Below, one piece after another: positions 24,749 through 35,438 of a stretch of 64,000 nucleotides of DNA. The position numbers and the translations under genes are program-made. Every line of letters starts with the position of its first letter. The first letter of the stretch is position 1. The stretch lies in assembly GCA_963402885.1 (NCBI GenBank), contig OY727103.1:9140085-9204084 (forward strand). Reading direction: 5' to 3'. The DNA comes from Antedon bifida (Eukaryota > Echinodermata > Crinoidea > Comatulida > Antedonidae). The notes under the pieces were generated by a model. That model searched no databases and was not told where the DNA came from. It saw only the letters and a list, made by a program, of their open reading frames with translations.

Positions 24749-24798
24749 CTTTCTGTCTGATTGATACAGATTTATAACTCTTCTCATCAATTGTTTCT
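24749..24798 (-). pseudogene. Transposon-type protein, first visible exon
   Basis: 50 bases between ATTTGCAG and GTATGT, encoding ETIDEKSYKSVSIRQK in phase with the next exon. It makes sense only together with 24506-24612. Confidence 0.45.
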
Positions 24799-26460
24799 CT
24801 GCAAATGATGCAGTACAGTACTGTATTGTTTAATAGTAGTACAAGATATCTATGGTAAATGAAATAGATATCACAACAAATACATTAATAGAATATAATC
24901 TGTAGTTTACACAGAGGAAATGTATATCGCATAAATAGGCCTAGGCCCTACTACTACTACTAGGCCTAGGTTTGATAAAAAATAAATAGGCCTAGTATTA
25001 CTTATTAGAGGCTTCATGATTAATTAGATTTTAATGCTAATATAAATTTGTGAAAATTGTAACTAGGCCTATTATACTGTACATCCAATAATGTAATTAT
25101 TTTAGAGAAAATGACCAAATAATCTAAGTTAAATATTTTTTGGAATGTGTACTTTACAGTACTTAGTACCGTTATGTTGAAAATTCTTCCAAAGCAATAA
25201 CGTTCAAACCAACATTCACACAATTAAACTTTTTATGTACATATTTTAATAAAAAATGTCTTTCTTTTAATAGGTATTAACACACTTGAATGAACAATAT
25301 GAGCAAGTAGTGGAAAATGGTGACGAAATCAACACAAAATGTGGTAGCAACATTCACAATATTTATTTGAACTTTTCTTACTATGACACTTTAAAATGGA
25401 TGAACAATCACAGAAGACAAGCTATTGCTGTAATCAATTATTAGTTGAAAATAAATTGTCAACAATAATGCAGAAATTCAATGAAATATACTAGTAATTA
25501 ACTCATTTTTTACTGTACTGTACTGTAAATCTTCACACATTAAAATTATGGAGATTTTATCTCATGTACTGTAGTAGTATTTTTTATTTATTTAATGCTG
25601 TATACAAATGTTATTGCTCTAATTATGAAAACTATACAACATTTTAAAAGCTGGAAAACAACCAACACATTTGCCGAATGCTTTATGATAGTCATCCAAT
25701 ATTTATCTTGTGTTCCACTACCGAGTCTACTGCCAGTTGCCTTTATGCAGTATGGGTGTAACCTCTGTTCCAGTCTTCATTAGCTTAAGTCTATAAATTG
25801 AAAAACAATGATGTATAAATACAAAAGTCAAACAGAAAAGTTAAATATTTCACAATTTATTGCATACATATAATTATTATTTCTGTACATGAATCTGAAG
25901 TTTTTAATTTGGGGTACTAATGTACAGTAAGGAATACCTGAAAAGTGCATCTCCTCCCTCAAATAGGCAGACAATCTATTCTACCGTCAACTTCTTTGGT
26001 ACTGTATGCTGATCATTTTCCAAATGTTCGTTTTTTGTCATCAGTTAGTCTTTTTTTTAGACTTTAAAATTAATTCGAGCTCCAAATGTATATCAATGGT
26101 ACATCAACATAGTAGGCCTATTTCCTGTAGCTAGTTGTGGAGTGATGGCTTAGCTAGGTGAGTACGATATATAGGACCTAGCTATAGGCCTCAAAGTGGG
26201 TTCCCGTCTACTTTTCTGACCCGATTTATATCTGCCTGCCTACAGCTGCTGCTACACTACACAGTAGTAAACTACAGTACTAACTAGGCCTAGACCCTAC
26301 TAGATAGTAGAAGTAGGCTTATATTATAGCCCTAGCCTAGATAGCTAAGCTTATAACTATTTCTCGTCCTTACCTTGAAATCTTTAAACTTTCTTTTAGT
26401 TTCAATGCTCCTTCTTTCTTTAATTCTCTACCTTTAAGCATCCGTAACTCTTACAATTTC
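24799..26460. other. No gene recognised
   Basis: AT-rich. One plus-strand frame at 25274-25444 follows a splice-acceptor-like TTTTAATAG but matches nothing known. TAGGCCTA words occur at about 24940-25000 and 26280-26340. Confidence 0.45.
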
Positions 26461-26715
26461 TCCTCCTTTTAAAATCTCTTTTGAAAAAACACCTGTTTCT
26501 CTCTCTTTGATTTTATTTCTTTTTTTCCTTCTTTCATTGTTGGCATTCTGTATATTTATATATATATATATATTTATTTTTTATATCTTTGTTAATTTTG
26601 TGTTTTTAGTTTATTTTGTATTACTGTTTGTTTGAGGGTCCCTAATGATCAGCTGATGCTGGATGGACCACCCTCATAAAATATTGTTGAAATAAAATAA
26701 ATAAATAAAATAAAT
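26461..26715 (+). mobile_element. Retroelement 3' tail with (AAATA)n end
   Basis: A T/C-rich leader, a TA microsatellite, then GAGGGTCCCTAATGATCAG, CTGGATGGACCACCCTCAT and an AAATA-type tail. It is the unbroken counterpart of the copy split by the PLE at 2988-4458. Confidence 0.75.
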
Positions 26716-26734
26716 ACGCCAAAAACGTCTAGTT

Positions 26735-27141
26735 TGCGATATATAACTATTATAGGAGAATGTGTCATTCATCTAAAATAGAATTCTACTTACCAGCAAA
26801 TTAACGGCAGAGCTTTTTACATCATACGATCAGGGAAACCCCAGAACTTTCTTCTGTTCGTCGCACATGCTTTGAACAGATCGGATCTCCCCTGTTTGGA
26901 TACTCATTAACATATCATGCATATTTATGAGCTGTTAGCTAACCAACGTTATTTAGGAATTTCTGAGCTTATGAGTTCGAAAAAATGGTAAACTTATTGT
27001 TATTTTTTATAAGCGAAATCAATATTTTTTTCGGATTTTTTTTCAGCGAAAGTGAATAACTTTATTATAACTACAAAGTGGTCTATTCAAAATTTGATTT
27101 TTTTCATCTTTATTTTTCATGTTTTGGGGGACAATACAACT
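26735..27141. mobile_element. TTAA MITE family B, partial copy
   Basis: The right end (GGGGGACAATACAACT then TTAA) and about 200 bases of interior match the intact copy at 31203-31552. The matching left end is missing, so it is truncated or fused to the preceding tail. Confidence 0.6.
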
Positions 27142-27164
27142 TTAATATTAAAAAATATATGAAT

Positions 27165-27678
27165 AACATTAATTGGTGTTCAGTTCAGGAGCGGATCCAG
27201 CCGTAACATCATATAGCTACACAAACCCTAATATGTGTGAAGTGTGAGCTTAAATAATCCGGACACGTTTTATTAAAGATAATGAAAACATGCCTAAGAC
27301 ACAGATATTTTACACGATTTTCTATATTAAGCATACCAAGTGTAGTGAGTTCAGAGTAGCCAACATGGGCTCTGCGTTCCAAATTTGCAATAAATCTTAC
27401 TAGTTTATTTTGGGTGGTTTGTAATTTTTGTTAACTCCATGAAACCTAGCTGGTGAGGCATAATCTAGTAAAGGCTGTACCAGCGCCATACCCAACAGTT
27501 TTCGTGACTGTTTGTTGATAAAAGGAGATTGACGTCAAAGATATTTTATACAGGAAGTGGCCTTTTTAAAGACTGATTGAGCAAAGTTGTTCCCAGTGAC
27601 GTTATGATCAATTACAATTCCTAAATAGTTTACACTTGCTTTACATTCAATCACTTGACCTTTACAAATTATCTTAAA
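27165..27678 (-). pseudogene. LINE RT thumb and C-terminal fragment
   Basis: After the Helitron the reading resumes with ECKASVNYLGIVIDHN, then NKQSRKLLGMALVQPLLDYA and RRAHVGYSELTTLGML, standard post-catalytic segments. In-frame stops and shifts are present. Confidence 0.8.
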
Positions 27679-29004
27679 CTAAATGGTACGCTCGCTTCGC
27701 TCGCGTACCATCTAGGTCGTGTCCACAGACGGTTCTCGAATACACAGTAATTTCAGCGTAAAAAAACTGCCAATTTCAAATGTACGTACCGCAGGACTAA
27801 AAATACATTGTCGTTTTCAGAAACAAATAGACACGATGATTAATGTAGTCAACTAAAATTAGCACCCTGGGGATTAGGCCTACTTCCTTAGGAGAAACTT
27901 GTTTTAAAAATAAGTCCATTTTTTTATTTGAACTCATTTAAACAAACCCAATTTGTGTTTTGTATATAACATTAGAGTTAGAGGGAAGTTAGGGAAGAGG
28001 ATGGGAAGAACAATTTTTAAATATATTCTTTATCCACTCAGTAACGAAATATTATTTTTAATGTTTTATAGGCCTATCAATAATATACCACTAAACACAG
28101 TAAAACATTTACGATTTAATATTTTTTTAAAACTGTCCCTGTTATAGTCGATTGAAATAGTAAAGTACGTGTAACGATACACCACTACGGCGTTTATATT
28201 TTTTCATAATTATTAATTAATAACGTTGAGAAGCAACTGTCAGTAATAAAGTTTTTATTTGTATATGTATAATTTATATGTCTTTATATATCCAGCAGTA
28301 GAGCCACAGTCACAGTAATAAATGTTCTTTGTATTATTATGTGTTTATATATCTAACAGTAAAAACATTCACAGTAAGAAATGTTCGATTCAAATGGCGA
28401 TCAAAAATGGTTAATACGTATTTACAATATTGTCAAAGTATTGCAATACTATATCTCAGTTGTAAGTTTATTCTCAAAAGGCCCATAAATTTACCTACTT
28501 ATGTTAAACAAAGGGCTCATAAATTTACCTACAAACTGGGAGTTTGAGAGATTGGAATGTTCCATTCATCGCAAATCAATACATTTGTATAAACGCATAT
28601 TATATCTATCAAAATAGTATTTTTTTAAGAAAATCGGCCTGTTTTCAATATTATGATACTGTACTCGAGCTGTTCAACCGGTTTTCAGCTATCAAAAACA
28701 ATTATCGTTGAAGGAGATAGGAAAATGCCAAGCATCCTCATAATATTGTGTGCAGGTATTTTTCAAGAGGACATCCATTAGACAGTGTATACCACGATCG
28801 GAAAACACCCCTATTTAGGGCAAATCGTTGAACCTAAATTATCAATAACTAATTATATAACTCAATTTAATTAGTAAACAGGGTTACAACAGGTGGTTAA
28901 AATCAGTATCGAGATTCTAACCAACTTAATATACCATCGAATAAACATTCTAGAAATAAAGCGCGATTTACCGAATTTTGCCCTTACGTAAATTTATATA
29001 TAGA
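27679..29004 (-). mobile_element. Non-autonomous Helitron, copy 2
   Basis: Starts TCTATATATAAATTTACG at 29004 (minus strand) after an A. The 3' end has the same GC-rich hairpin but TTAG instead of CTAG. It splits the LINE coding sequence with no duplicated bases, as Helitron insertion predicts. Confidence 0.85.
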
Positions 29005-29591
29005 TGATTCAACTTTTCTTTTTGATCCAAATAATATTGCTTCTGTCTTTCCAACATGCAACGATAACCTATTATCTGCCAGCCATTCGTAACATGACGA
29101 TATGTTTTTACTTAGAACCTCTTCGATTACCTTTTGATCATAGTGAGAATATGTAATGGCACTCATCAGCATATGGCGTAAAGTACACAGCGAATTAATA
29201 CTAATTGCCATATAATTTATATATACCAAAAAAAGCAGTGGCCCCAAAATACTTCCTTGTGGGACACCATGCGTAATGTCTCCAATAGAAGATTTTTCGC
29301 GGTTGATTTCAACATACTGTTTCCTTCGGGAAAGGTATGATGAAAACCAGTCTGTTTTTTCGACACCTATTGCAGATAACTTTCCATTAAATATAGCGTG
29401 GTCAACCGAATCGAACGCCTTGCGTATATCTAACAACACCATACCAGTATAAAGACCTCTAGATGTGTTCTCTTTTATACAATCAATACGGTCAATTAAA
29501 CAACTGTCGGTAGAATGACCAGCGCGAAATCCAGATTGATTAACGTTAAGAAGGTTGTTGTCGTTCAAGTATCTTTTAAATTCTTTTCTAA
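29005..29591 (-). pseudogene. LINE reverse transcriptase fragment
   Basis: Contains the QSGFRAGHST, DIRKAFDSVDH, HGVPQGSILGPLLF and DNRLSLHVGKTE blocks of non-LTR RT. The YADD catalytic loop is disrupted: a deletion and frame slip falls just where it should be. The Helitron joins directly at 29004. Confidence 0.9.
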
Positions 29592-30178
29592 ACTTTTCGG
29601 TACCACAAGGATTTGTTCTTGGGCCGCAATGGTTTACTATTTATTTACACCCGATACGGGATATCATAAGTAAATATGATCTGTGCTATCATGTTTATGC
29701 TGATGATACTCAGCTTTATATTTCCTTTAAACCTACAATAAAACACAGTGACATTTCTTTGGAATCGCTCCAACATTGTATCTATGAATTGCGTGTCTGG
29801 ATGAAAAACAACTTTCTTAAATTAAATGATGAAAAAACAGAATATATTCTCTTTGGATCAAAACAGCAGTTGGAAAAACTGCCACCAAGTTGTATTCACA
29901 TTGGTGAAACCCAAATAGACCCGGCTAGGCAGGTTTGAAATCTTGGGGTTGAAATGGATGTGGATATGACTATGATTTCTCATATCTCAAAAACTATTTC
30001 TGCGTCGTCTTTTCACTTATGAAACATCCGAAAGATCTACCGTCTGTTTTATTTTAGTTTCAGTTTCTACTTTCCATTGTTTTTGTATTAAATTTTTTAA
30101 TTGGTATGGACGCACCATCTACGTATGTGTGCCACTGTTAAAAAAGTGTTGTTCCAAATAAATATTATTATTATATTA
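29592..30178 (+). mobile_element. 5'-truncated LINE fragment, opposite strand
   Basis: A plus-strand frame (to 29938) encodes VPQGFVLGPQWFTIYLHP, then CYHVYADDTQLYISF and LKLNDEKTEYILFGS, an RT of a different LINE family with an intact YADD. It then breaks down and ends in an AATAAATATTATT tail. The 5' end is truncated inside the RT. Confidence 0.85.
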
Positions 30179-30410
30179 TGTATTTCGTAAAATCATTCTA
30201 ATACAGTATGTTAGAGAATGATCGCTCAGACCTATAGGAACAATTCCAGATTCAATTATGTTAGTAGGTTTGTTGGTAAGTACATGGTCAATTAGAGTAG
30301 AGCTGCGTTCAGTAATACGAGTTGGTTCATTTATCAATTGTGAACTGTGAAGATCAAGACATTCGGAGAACCTGGTATGCGCGGCGCGCTGAACATCCGG
30401 TGATTCGGCT
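30179..30410 (-). pseudogene. LINE endonuclease (EEP) C-terminal fragment
   Basis: The minus-strand frame reads EPTRITERSSTLIDHVLTN then SGIVPIGLSDHSLTYC. The SxxDHxxT and GLSDHS motifs are the last conserved blocks of apurinic-like LINE endonucleases, whose His is catalytic. Cut off on both sides. Confidence 0.8.
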
Positions 30411-30689
30411 CGAAGAAGACGAATTATTATTTATTCGGCCTACCTGATAATAATATTATTATTATTAGTGTAGGCTTATTGATGGAAGTTCTACAGTTAA
30501 TTTAAACGACCTAGGCCTAAGTGAATATTTTATTGACAAGGAATCATTAATTAATAATTATCTGTATATTATTCTTTGCAAGGTAAGGTGAATGCAAGGC
30601 CTAACTAGGCCTAGCTAGGCAGGATTATTACAAAAAGGAGGCCTAGCTACACCCGCCCCAGTAGATATTCAACTTGTTGTTGGCTATAT

Positions 30690-30774
30690 AATATAAGAGA
30701 TGTGTTCTTGTATATACATACATGTGCATACATACACTGTGTTCTTGTATATACGTACATGTACATACATACAC
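30690..30774. repeat. 37-bp minisatellite, left remnant
   Basis: About two units of ACACTGTGTTCTTGTATATA and CGTACATGTGCATACAT. The array was split by the Bel element; the larger part is at 39326-39705. TACAC at 30770-30774 is the target duplication. Confidence 0.9.
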
Positions 30775-32178
30775 TGTAATTGGACCTGGGGAGCCGGGAC
30801 GCCCTCTATACCAATAAGTATAACCAAGGAACACAAACACTTGAGTACGGGTACTTCTTTGTCTTTATTCTAAAGCGGTAAAACTGCAAACAAACATAAT
30901 CGATACATAGTCTAGTCACAAACATCATGAATAAAATGATTAATGGATTTATATAGTAAATATGTCAGAATGGTGAAATATTACATTCTCTACAAACAGA
31001 GATTATCAACTGTTTGCAAACTTCAATTTCTTACAATAAAGTTTAGCGTTACGCATAACACTTCAATTACATCAAAACCTATGAACAATCAAATGTAAGC
31101 ATAATAACTGATTATTACAAATAAACTTACAGAGTGTGACTCAACATAATACGGATTCAATCTGAGCGAGCTTCGGGAAGCAAATCACTTGGATAACTTT
31201 AAAGATATATTGTCCCCCTAAAAAAATATTTTTTTAAATATTTTTTTTGAATATGTTATTTTAATGTCAAATAATAGTTATTCACTCTCACAAAAAATTG
31301 GGTCTGAAAAAAATTTATTTACCTGAGAAAAATGTAATTTAAAGCAAAAAATGGTCAAATTGTCTGGAAGACAATGTGTTTTGGGGTAATTTAACTGTTT
31401 ATTTTGTCTTTTTATAGGTGAAATAATTTTTTTCCCCGTTTTTTTTTCTTATGGAAGTGAACAACTTCATTAAAACTGCAAAATGGCCTATTCAAAGTCC
31501 GATTTTAAATTTTTTTTTTTTTTTTTTCATGATTTTGGGGGACAATACATCTTTAAAATTTCTAAAAAGAAACATATTATCACTAAATAATAACGTTGGT
31601 AAACACCGCCCTCAATCTCTAAACTAACTCATAAATATTCATGACTAAGAAAAATCGGCGAGTGGAGGTCCTTTAGCAGAAGCTATAAATGACCAGAAAC
31701 TAAGAAAATTATACGATTAAATTATAACCTTCTAGTGCTTAAAATATATATGGATAAACGCTAGTTGTATTTTAGGCTTAACATACGGCATACAGTGCTA
31801 ACATATGGCATGCAACGATAACATATGTGTACATTCTTCGTTAACGGGAAGCTCGAAACAACGACGAGCCACACCTTGTCATCCTCGTGGTAACATGTTG
31901 GACCAAAGATCCATAAAATTCTTCTAATATAATAAGTAACAGCTAACAAAATAACAACTATCAGATTCTAAGGTAAAAACATAACTACTATATATAGGTT
32001 CCGAAACTCACCAGAAAACATAAAAACGGTGATAAACACAGGTAACTTTGCATCTTAAAGATACATCTTTCAAAGATGACTAATTTGTTAAAAAGAACAT
32101 AACCTTGCGGTAGAGCTAACCTTAGTTAACCCCAGAGGGCGCTACAATCAATAAAACTCCTCAAACGGAGACAGCACA
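30775..32178 (-). repeat. Bel 3' LTR (carries a MITE)
   Basis: Matches 38281-39325 along its length except for a 350-bp MITE plus duplicated TTAA at 31203-31556. Ends TGTAATTGG...CAGCACA as read on the plus strand. Confidence 0.93.
31203..31552. mobile_element. TTAA MITE family B, intact copy inside the Bel LTR
   Basis: Ends AGATATATTGTCCCCC and complement, with TTAA at 31199-31202 and 31553-31556. The sister LTR has a single TTAA at the same point, giving a direct filled/empty site comparison. Confidence 0.95.
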
Positions 32179-32442
32179 ATCCCCCCAGTGATGACCGCAT
32201 CATCACTAAAAATGGAGTGATCGTACCAAGTTACATGAGGGACAACAAAACATAAAACAAGCGCTACTGACTTAACATAAGTAGACCCTTACTTGCTACA
32301 ACCATTAATAACATGAGATATTAAGATACAATCGTATTATTATTATTAAGCTACCTTTAACTTATTTGTTGTTAAAAACCATTATTTAACTAAAACTACA
32401 AAATATGCATTATCTGCTGTAATGCTAACAAATTCCTCCAAG

Positions 32443-32595
32443 CTAGTCTTCAGATGGAATTAATAATATCAGCTCACTTATGGGTCTCAGCATGGTCTTC
32501 TTTCTATCCTCAACACTCATTTCTACGTTCACCTTACGGATATGACCATCTTCAGCGGCTGCTGCGTTCACAACTCTACCCAACGGCCAATCATT
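32443..32595 (-). pseudogene. Bel integrase C-terminal tail, shifted frame
   Basis: After the stop at 32593-32595 another frame continues with NDWPLGRVVNAAAEDGHIRK, the chromodomain-like/SH3-like tail of Pao integrases, to a TAG at 32443-32445. A frameshift separates it from the integrase core. Confidence 0.8.
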
Positions 32596-33492
32596 TCAAT
32601 GAAGGTCATGTTTCACGAGAACGATATCTCCGATCTTCAAATCACGTTTGGTAGTTTGCCACTTTGTACGTGTTTGTAACAAAGGCAGATAATCTTTGCG
32701 CCACTTTGACCAAAACATATTGGCAAGGTGTTGCACACGTCTCCACTGGCTTCGTAATAGGTCGTTTTTATTAAAGGGACCATCTGGAGCCGTCACTGGC
32801 GAAGATTTCATAGTGAGTAACATGCTGGGTGACAAATTCAATGGCAGCTCGGGAATATCACTATCTGGCAAAAGTGGTCTCGAATTAATTGTAGCAGCCA
32901 CCTCTGCCATCAATGTGACAAAGACTTCATGAGTTATCTGACTTGGCTTTACGTCTCTCATGACGCCATCCAATATGCGTCTGGCAATTCCTATCATGCG
33001 TTCCCATGCACCTCCCATATGGGATGCATGTGGTGGGTTAAAAATCCACTCACAGCCATGATCGAGAAGGAACCGTTTAACAGTATCCTTATCGTGTAGT
33101 TCATGGCCTAGCTTACTCCAAGCTCCAACAAAATGTGTTCCACAATCCGACCTGATCTGCTTTGCTGGACCACGGATGGCGAAAAATCGTCGCAGGGCAT
33201 TGATGAAGGAAGAACTATCCATTGATTCCAGAACTTCAATATGCACGCCTCGTGTGGACATGCATGTAAACATCACTGCCCACCTTTTAGCCTGGCAGCT
33301 GGCTCTGGTTTTTCCTCTACTGATTTGAAAAGGTCCGAACACATCAGCCCCTGTAAATGTAAATGGAGGTGCCACACTGACTCTTTCTTTCGGTAGATTT
33401 GCCATAATATGGGTTTCGTGTTTTCCTCGCAGTCTTTTGCATGTCACGCAACCTTGAATTACCTTTGCTACTTGCTTCTGTCCTCCTAACAC
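32596..33492 (-). pseudogene. Bel integrase
   Basis: Carries CVTCKRLRG (zinc-binding end), then the DDE core: ADVFGPF, RSDCGTHF and GGAWERM provide the three acidic residues with normal spacing. Same frame as the preceding RT/RNase H segment, separated only by a TAG codon at 33493-33498. The domain inserts cDNA into the host genome. The core looks intact but the ORF is interrupted at both ends. Confidence 0.93.
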
Positions 33493-33495
33493 CCA

Positions 33496-35139
33496 CTATC
33501 CTTCACTGCGCAACCTTCCAAGCGTTATGTGTCTGCCCTGATGGTTGCATTGTTGATGCAAGTGCTTGATTACGAGATCGGTTATGTGGTTGTTTTTTGG
33601 AAGAATGATAGAATTGGTTGCTCTTTCAGATAACTGAGCATGCTTTAGTCTGCCGCCAACTCTAAGTATTCCGTTTTGATCCAGGTATGGTTGGAGTGCG
33701 ATCAACTTGTTATTTTTTGAAAGTTTCTCCTTCTTCACCTCCTCTATCTCTTTGCTAAAGGTTTCAATCTGAAGGCTTCTTAAAATAGTTGTTTCCGCTT
33801 CTTGGAGATCTCTAGGGGACTTTACCTGTTTATCCTTGCGGCTGGAATTATTTTTCCATGACTTAGCCACACCCTTCAGATTAGATATAGCTCTCTTAAT
33901 GGCCTTCCATGAAGAAAACCTGCTGAACCTATGGTTACCAAGCCCTCTAGAGGGTGTTACGGTCTTCTTACAACTAACGGCTGCTTCAGGATACACCTCA
34001 GGGTCGTTTGCAAGTAACTCAACATCAAATCCCATCATGTCTCCTTCCGCTGCCCGACACGTACGTAAAATCTCCGGCCCTACTATCCACATGGAAGTTT
34101 TTAGATCGGACGCTGGAATTGACCTGGATGCTTGGTCGGACGGGTTTCTCGCAGACGGTACATTCCTCCATTGTCCTGAGGTTGACGTTCGGAGTATTTT
34201 GGAAACACGATTATATACATACGTGCGAAAGCGCCGCTTGCGATTCGTCAGATAACCTAACACTACCTTGCTATCGGTGTAGAAAATTGAATGGTGTATC
34301 TCAATTTTGAGCTCATGTCTGACATATTCTTCGATCTCTGTAGCAAGAACTGATGCACACAATTCGAGTCTTGGAATGGTCGTAGCTGACTTGGGTGCAA
34401 GCTTAGCTTTTCCCATCACTAATCTGACATAAATCTCTCCGTCAGTGCTAACAGACTTTAGGTAGCAAGCTGCACCAATTGCCACATTAGATGCATCGCC
34501 AAAGGTATGGAGTTCCCTTCTTTGTACATATTTCGAGGGGTAAGGTGTGAAAGGCCGAGGTATCTGTACCCCTTCCAGATCCTTCAGGGAGTATCTCCAT
34601 GTCCTCCCGTCCTGTAATAGGTCTTGTGGAAGTGGGTCATCCCAACCAACATTGTCCTTCGACATCTCGCGGAGTAACATTTTCCCCTTGATTATGACTG
34701 GGGCAGCTAGACCCATGGGGTCGAAAACACCATTTACTTCCGACAACACCATCCTTTTGGTACTTGAATTTGGATTCGGTTCTGCTATCCGGAACGTAAA
34801 TGTGTCATCTTGTAGGTTCCAACACACTCCCAGTGTTCGCTGGATTGATTCCAGTTTGGACGTTATTTCATTTTCAACGAAAGAAGCTGCTGGAGCTAAC
34901 TCTTCTGGCTTGAAAGCAGCCAGAACGTCAGGATTGGTAGACGTAAACTTGTGCAGTCGAATATTTGCGGTTGACAGGAGATCTCTTGTTCGTTTCAAAA
35001 TATCAACGGCCTCCTCTACAGTTGGTGGAGATTTGAGCAGATCATCCATAGAGAAGTTGTCATCAATCAGTTGCTTGACATCCATACCAAAAACAGCAGC
35101 TCCTTCCATTCCCGTCTTCCTTAGACCGCTGATGGCCAC
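33496..35139 (-). pseudogene. Bel RT (C-terminal), RNase H and integrase N-terminus
   Basis: Opens at the RT active site: the loop reads NFSMDDLLKS, so the two aspartates remain but the usual Tyr-Val is Ser-Met. Then the RT connection, the Pao RNase H region (TFGDASNVAIGAACY, YTDSKVVLGYL), and the HxxxxH part of the integrase zinc finger near the end (HLHQQCNHQG). Joined upstream by a frameshift and small deletion. Confidence 0.92.
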
Positions 35140-35438
35140 AGCTGGAGATGGTTTATTTCCAAATATATGGACTTATCTTTGAACCACAGAAAACGTAGAA
35201 ATTTCCTGTGATCTTCTCGCACTTTAAATGCGTAAAACATCTGTTCAATGTCACCCGTCACTGCTACTGGTTCTTCGCGGAATCGAATGAGTACTCCGAG
35301 TAACTGGTTCATTAGATCTGGGCCAGACAAAAGAGTGTCGTTTAGCGAAACACCGTTGAACGTAGCACTGAAGTCAAAACCACTCTTAACTTGTCTGGTT
35401 TTTGCGGGTGATACACGCCAAAGTGAGAAAGATACCAA
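35121..35438 (-). pseudogene. Bel RT central fragment
   Basis: Encodes [16 protein letters not shown], then [20 protein letters not shown], the palm block that supplies the first catalytic Asp. A one-base loss in a T-run near 35395 separates it from the upstream frame, and a second break near 35140 from the downstream frame. Confidence 0.9.

Larger units (their letters stand above)
27165..30410 (-). mobile_element. LINE (CR1/L2-like) interrupted by a Helitron and an opposite LINE
   Basis: Minus-strand pieces in order: endonuclease end at 30179-30410, RT at 29005-29591, thumb and C-terminus at 27165-27678. The gaps are filled by a plus-strand LINE fragment (29592-30178) and a Helitron (27679-29004). 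The region between endonuclease and RT is missing, and there are further frame breaks. Confidence 0.8.

Noticed and set aside
25274..25444. Plus-strand open stretch after an acceptor-like TTTTAATAG
   Set aside because: About 57 codons with no recognisable motif, no donor needed and no partner exons.
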